From: an uncultured Pelagibacteraceae bacterium
Lineage (GTDB): Bacteria; Pseudomonadota; Alphaproteobacteria; Pelagibacterales; Pelagibacteraceae
Length of the DNA stretch: 64,000 bases
Reading direction: 5' to 3'
NCBI GenBank assembly: GCA_902595535.1
Contig: CACJQI010000004.1
Location: 1 to 64,000, forward strand
The notes below the pieces were generated by a model that worked only from the letters and a program-made list of their open reading frames with translations, had not been told where the DNA came from and made no database searches. The translations under genes and the position numbers were made by a program. Shown here in pieces: positions 60,954-64,000 of this stretch. The first letter of the stretch is position 1. Every line of letters starts with the position of its first letter.

Positions 60954-61376
60954 ATGCATGAAAATTTTTACCATACTGTAAAAGTCTATTATGAAGACAC
61001 TGATGCTGGTGGAATTGTTTATTATGCAAATTATCTAAAATATCTTGAAAGAGCTAGAACTGAGGCTTTAGCGACTATAGGCCTTAGTAATTTACAAATT
61101 AAAGAAAAATTTGGAGCATTGATTATTGTTAAATCTTGCAACATTGAATTTAAAAAATCTGCGTATCTAGAGGACAATTTAAATATAAGATCTTTTATAA
61201 AATCAGTAACCAAAACATCATTCGTTATGAATCAATTTATATCAAAAGATGACAATATTATAGTTGAAGCGCAGGTTCATTTGGTATTTGTTAATGATAA
61301 AAGTAAACCAGTTAAAGTGCCTCAAATTATTTTTGATAATTTCAAACCTTATTTTTGTGATAGTATTAAACTTTAG
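60954..61376 (+). CDS. ybgC: YbgC-type acyl-CoA thioesterase (hotdog fold)
   Basis: 140 residues. The catalytic Y-E-D-T-D-A-G-G-I-V-Y-Y-A-N-Y-L-K-Y-L-E-R-A-R-T-E stretch near residues 13-37 carries the active-site Asp of 4-hydroxybenzoyl-CoA-type thioesterases. YbgC usually sits with tolQRAB-pal and acts on short-chain or phospholipid-related acyl thioesters. The tol genes are not in this window. The stop overlaps the converging UDG gene by 11 bases. Confidence 0.93.
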   Translation: MHENFYHTVKVYYEDTDAGGIVYYANYLKYLERARTEALATIGLSNLQIKEKFGALIIVKSCNIEFKKSAYLEDNLNIRSFIKSVTKTSFVMNQFISKDDNIIVEAQVHLVFVNDKSKPVKVPQIIFDNFKPYFCDSIKL

Positions 61377-62046
61377 AAATTCTTTTAACTTTCTGAAATA
61401 AATCGACCATCATTTTTGATGATACTAGTTTTGTATTAACATTTCTAGGACTAGGATGATAAGAGGATATTATGTTAATGTTATCTGGCATTAGATATGA
61501 TTTGCCATGTTTGAAATTATATTTTTTATTTAACTCATACTTATTTTTATATAATTTAATACAGTTATCAAAAGCAACTTTCCCCAAAGTTACGATTACT
61601 TTTAATTTTTTTAAATTGGAGATTTCAATATTAAAGTATTTAGAGCAATTATTTAGTTCATTATTTAGTGGCTTGTCATCAGGTGGCACACATTTTAATA
61701 TGTTAGTAACATAGGCATTGTCAAGTTTCAGGCCATCATTAATATTTTCAGAAATTGGTTGGTTTGCAATTTTTGCTTCATAGAGACATTTAAATAAAAA
61801 TTCTCCAGATTTATCTCCGGTAAAAGCACGACCAGTTCTTGTTCCCCCATGAGCTGCAGGTGCTAACCCCAAGATTAAAATTTTTGCATCTATATCACCA
61901 AATCCTGTTACCGGTTTTCCCCAGTAAGAATCATTTAAATTTTGTTTTCTTTTTGTTGAACTCACTTTTTTTACAAATTTAACTAATCTTGGACATTTTT
62001 CACACTTAATTATTGTTTTATTTAAACTGTTTAATCTAATATCCAT
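61366..62046 (-). CDS. Family 5 uracil-DNA glycosylase (UDGb), Fe-S
   Basis: 226 residues. G-L-A-P-A-A-H-G-G-T-R-T-G-R near residue 76 is the family-5 motif (no Asp/Asn activating water residue as in family 1 and 4), and Y-H-P-S-P-R-N-V-N-T near 196 is the second motif. Cys residues at C-E-K-C (15, 18) and later (K-C-V-P-P, N-N-C-S) suit the [4Fe-4S] cluster. It removes uracil and related deaminated bases from DNA. Its start is 2 bases from the divergent phosphatase gene. Confidence 0.88.
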   Translation of the reverse strand: MDIRLNSLNKTIIKCEKCPRLVKFVKKVSSTKRKQNLNDSYWGKPVTGFGDIDAKILILGLAPAAHGGTRTGRAFTGDKSGEFLFKCLYEAKIANQPISENINDGLKLDNAYVTNILKCVPPDDKPLNNELNNCSKYFNIEISNLKKLKVIVTLGKVAFDNCIKLYKNKYELNKKYNFKHGKSYLMPDNINIISSYHPSPRNVNTKLVSSKMMVDLFQKVKRISKV

Positions 62047-62048
62047 AT

Positions 62049-62606
62049 ATGAAATTTTATAAAACTCTTTTTTTTATTTTTATATTTTTAACTTGTAGTG
62101 TCAAAGCAGATTTAAATAATAATTTAATAAATGAACTGAAGCTGGGGGGAAAGTTAATATTCATGCGTCACGCTTATGCACCGGGCAATGGAGACCCTCA
62201 AAATTTCAATTTATACGATTGTTCTACTCAGAGGAATTTAAGTGAAAATGGGAGAGAGCAATCTAAAAAAATTGGCAACTTATTCCTTAAAAATAAGATT
62301 GATATAAAGAATGTTTATTCAAGTGAATGGTGCAGATGTAAAGAAACTGCCTCTATTGCTTTTAAAAATTTTAAAACAAAAAAATTTTTAAACTCTTTTT
62401 ACAGTTCACAATTTGCAAAAAATAGAAAAAAACAAGTAAAAGAATTCCAAGAATTTATAAATAATTGGGATAAAAAAGAAAATTTAATATTTGTCACTCA
62501 TTATGTGTTTATTTCTGAAATACTAAATTATGCACCCTCATCTGGAGAGATGGTTATTACTGATAAAAATCTAAATATTGTTGATACTTTAGAAATTGAA
62601 TATTAA
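62049..62606 (+). CDS. Exported histidine phosphatase-family protein
   Basis: 185 residues with a signal peptide (hydrophobic 6-18, cut after V-K-A near residue 20). The R-H-A motif at residues 40-42 and Y-S-S-E-W-C-R-C-K-E-T-A (second catalytic region) plus V-T-H-Y (last His) show a branch-1 histidine phosphatase. It removes phosphate from small molecules in the periplasm; the substrate is unknown. It overlaps nothing, and a small basic gene follows 11 bases after its stop. Confidence 0.88.
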   Translation: MKFYKTLFFIFIFLTCSVKADLNNNLINELKLGGKLIFMRHAYAPGNGDPQNFNLYDCSTQRNLSENGREQSKKIGNLFLKNKIDIKNVYSSEWCRCKETASIAFKNFKTKKFLNSFYSSQFAKNRKKQVKEFQEFINNWDKKENLIFVTHYVFISEILNYAPSSGEMVITDKNLNIVDTLEIEY

Positions 62607-62617
62607 ATTACATTATT

Positions 62618-62758
62618 ATGTCATCTAAAAGAGCAATGCGACAAGCACAAAAACAAGCGTATGCAAAACATAGATCAAATATTACTAATAATAGGTTCGA
62701 ATTAAAAAAAAAATTTCTAAATAAAAATAATGAAAAAAAAAAGAAAAACAAAGATTAG
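62618..62758 (+). CDS. Small, Lys/Gln-rich basic protein, 46 aa
   Basis: The frame from the ATG at 62618 encodes M-S-S-K-R-A-M-R-Q-A-Q-K-Q-A-Y and ends in a lysine/asparagine-rich tail. The composition is strongly basic with a helical N-terminal half. The 11-base distance from the phosphatase stop suggests co-transcription. The similar basic peptide at 14687 has no clear homology to it. It could bind RNA or the ribosome. Not recognised. Confidence 0.5.
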   Translation: MSSKRAMRQAQKQAYAKHRSNITNNRFELKKKFLNKNNEKKKKNKD

Positions 62759-63177
62759 CTTTGTTGATCAAATTTTTCTATTTTTTTGCAAGTTGAAACC
62801 TTAGAAACACTTTCAATATCATTTAAAACTGCTTTAATAAATATTTCTTGTTTATCTTTTTCAAACAAAATTTGAGTATAAAATTGTGGATATCCATGTT
62901 TTAAAGTTAATATCTTGTCTCCTTCTTCATAAATATTCCTAATATATGAATTTGATTTTTTTACACTTAAATCAGTAATTCTGTATTTTTGATAAGTTTT
63001 TTCATTGTATACATAATTTCTTGTCATTGTTAGCTCGTTAAGATTTAAAATGTATTCATTTTTTAAAAAACCATCTTCTTTATGATCACATTTACTTAAT
63101 ATAATTATTTCAGCATCTAATTTGAGAAATGTAAAAAAAATTAATATTAAAAATATAAAAAAATTATTTTTTTTCAT
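62755..63177 (-). CDS. Exported hypothetical protein, 140 aa
   Basis: Not recognised. A signal peptide is clear (M-K-K-N-N, hydrophobic core to residue 18, cut before A-E). The mature part contains two Cys (I-L-S-K-C-D-H and V-S-T-C-K-K) likely to form a disulfide, and is rich in Tyr and beta-forming residues. It overlaps the preceding small membrane gene at its start by 14 bases and the converging small basic gene at its end by 4 bases. Probably periplasmic. Confidence 0.7.
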   Translation of the reverse strand: MKKNNFFIFLILIFFTFLKLDAEIIILSKCDHKEDGFLKNEYILNLNELTMTRNYVYNEKTYQKYRITDLSVKKSNSYIRNIYEEGDKILTLKHGYPQFYTQILFEKDKQEIFIKAVLNDIESVSKVSTCKKIEKFDQQS

Positions 63178-63337
63178 TTTTATCTACATAAAAAAGAGCT
63201 ATCAAAAAAATGATAGTCCATAAAAATATTGACATAGTTTTGATGAATGTAGTATTTGCCCCCCAAACATCGAAAAAAAGTGCTCCAATTATAACCCCTA
63301 AAATATAAGTAATTATTAATATTTTTAATTTGTTCAT
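63164..63337 (-). CDS. Small two-helix membrane protein, 57 aa
   Basis: The minus-strand frame from the CAT at 63335-63337 encodes M-N-K-L-K-I-L-I-I-T-Y-I-L-G, with two transmembrane helices (about residues 5-21 and 33-50) joined by F-D-V-W-G-A-N-T-T, and a charged V-D-K-N-E-K-K tail. Its end overlaps the start of the secreted protein at 62755-63177 by 14 bases, so the two are probably translated from one mRNA. The function is unknown. Confidence 0.6.
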   Translation of the reverse strand: MNKLKILIITYILGVIIGALFFDVWGANTTFIKTMSIFLWTIIFLIALFYVDKNEKK

Positions 63338-63398
63338 TTGAATTAATAGATCTATAGAATTTTAAAGCATAAAATTATCATTTTTTTATTAATTGTCA

Positions 63399-63427
63399 TT
63401 GGACAAATAGTTTCAATAATATATAAA
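63399..63427 (+). promoter_or_regulatory. Sigma-70 promoter for tRNA-Leu
   Basis: A -35 element TTGGAC at 63399-63404 and a -10 element TATAAA at 63422-63427 are separated by exactly 17 bases. Transcription should start near 63434, about 8 bases before the tRNA. A TTGTC/GACAA inverted repeat overlaps the -35 element. Confidence 0.75.
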
Positions 63428-63441
63428 ACCTCGTAATTTGT

Positions 63442-63526
63442 GGGGCGATGGCGGAATTGGTAGACGCGTTGGTCTTAGGAACCAATATTTTCGGATGTGA
63501 AGGTTCGAGTCCTTTTCGCCCTACCA
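63442..63526 (+). tRNA. tRNA-Leu (anticodon UAG)
   Basis: 85 bases including an encoded CCA. The acceptor arm GGGGCGA pairs with TCGCCCT (first pair G-T), and the anticodon loop is CTTAGGA, giving UAG. A long variable arm and the TTCGAGT T-loop mark a class II tRNA-Leu. It reads CUN codons. Trigger factor begins 11 bases after it. Confidence 0.96.
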
Positions 63527-63536
63527 AAAAAATATT

Positions 63537-64000
63537 ATGAAGGTAACAATAGAAAACATAAAAGGTTTAAACAAAGACGTAAAGGTTTTAATAGACAAAG
63601 AAACGATGAACTCTCATATGGATGAAAAATATGAAGAGATTAAAAGTACTGTTAATTTAAAAGGATTTCGTCCAGGTAAAGTTCCAAAAGAAGTTTTAAA
63701 AAGACAATTTGGAAAAGCAGTCTTTGGTGAAGTTTTAGATAAAGTTCTAAAAGACACTTCAGCTAAAGCATTAGAGGAAAACAAAATTAAACCTGCTGGT
63801 CAACCTAAACTTGATCTTAAGATCTATGGTGAAGATAAAGAATTAGAGTATGTTCTGTCAGTTACAGAACTTCCCAAAGTTGAGACTAAATCATTAGAAA
63901 GTATTAAATTTGATCAATATTCAGTTAAAATTGATGATAGTGAGACAGATAAAAGAATTAAAGAAATTGCAAAAAATCAACCAAGTTTTAAAGAGGCATC
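63537..64000 (+). CDS. tig: Trigger factor, 3' end outside window
   Basis: The first 154 codons of a ribosome-associated chaperone/prolyl isomerase. The ribosome-binding signature G-F-R-P-G-K-V-P lies near residues 45-52, and the beginning of the isomerase domain follows. The start is the ATG 11 bases after tRNA-Leu with no Shine-Dalgarno sequence in between, so an mRNA processed at the tRNA 3' end would be nearly leaderless. The rest of the gene lies beyond base 64000. Confidence 0.95.
   Translation, partial: MKVTIENIKGLNKDVKVLIDKETMNSHMDEKYEEIKSTVNLKGFRPGKVPKEVLKRQFGKAVFGEVLDKVLKDTSAKALEENKIKPAGQPKLDLKIYGEDKELEYVLSVTELPKVETKSLESIKFDQYSVKIDDSETDKRIKEIAKNQPSFKEA

Overview
The window is strongly AT-rich, very compact chromosomal DNA with many ATGA and TAATG gene junctions and short spacers. 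The gene set (AprMBA with sulfur-oxidation accessories, two tandem ammonium transporters, sulfolactate/sulfoacetaldehyde enzymes, a TRAP transporter, glutathione-dependent formaldehyde oxidation) points to a streamlined marine alphaproteobacterium of the SAR11 / Pelagibacter type. No phage genes, transposases, integrases or CRISPR repeats were seen.

Layout. 1-6.9 kb: envelope and housekeeping genes (TPR protein, SRAP protein, M16 peptidase, an unrecognised three-gene cluster behind a structured-looking leader, RseP, HU). 7-9.9 kb: two tandem ammonium transporters, each closed by strong hairpins. 9.9-20.1 kb: housekeeping genes (Bcp, rhodanese, RecX, CysQ, MnmA, MetC-like lyase, MFS carrier, a pabB-pabA-pabC set for p-aminobenzoate, HIT protein). 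20.1-29.2 kb: a sulfur region with a persulfide-dioxygenase-like hydrolase, a YeeE/YedE transporter, a periplasmic sulfurtransferase, aprM-aprB-aprA, and two possible sulfur-oxyanion exporters (TauE-like and YeiH-like). 29.3-40.8 kb: a surface-polysaccharide island. 41-47.8 kb: SuyAB, Xsc, a DAO-type FAD oxidase and formaldehyde detoxification. 48.9-60 kb: a six-gene minus-strand operon (GMC oxidoreductase, TerC, SDR, M23 peptidase, hydratase, ectoine-hydrolase-like M24 protein) facing a DctPQM TRAP transporter with an NCS1 permease and an SDR. 60-64 kb: small envelope genes, YbgC, family-5 uracil-DNA glycosylase, tRNA-Leu(UAG) and the start of trigger factor.

The most interesting part is the polysaccharide island. 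It appears to hold the whole route to GDP-D-glycero-D-manno-heptose (GmhA, HddA, GmhB fused to HddC). Next to it are a ColD-like PMP-dependent 3-dehydratase (His in place of the usual Lys), a GDP-fucose-synthase/ColC-like reductase with an eroded nucleotide-binding loop, an SDR, a cobalamin-binding radical SAM enzyme, and a two-gene thiamine-diphosphate enzyme reduced to its two catalytic domains. I infer that the island makes a deoxygenated, possibly carbon-branched GDP-heptose-derived sugar. I know of no described pathway with this combination.

The window also contains several small genes (25-57 aa): a DUF3553 protein, small membrane proteins, highly basic peptides, and a Cys/His-tailed peptide in the sulfur operon. 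Regulatory structures include a hairpin that puts a start codon in its apical loop, an intrinsic terminator inside the TRAP operon, and a clear promoter for tRNA-Leu. Function calls rest on reading motifs by eye; no database search was run.
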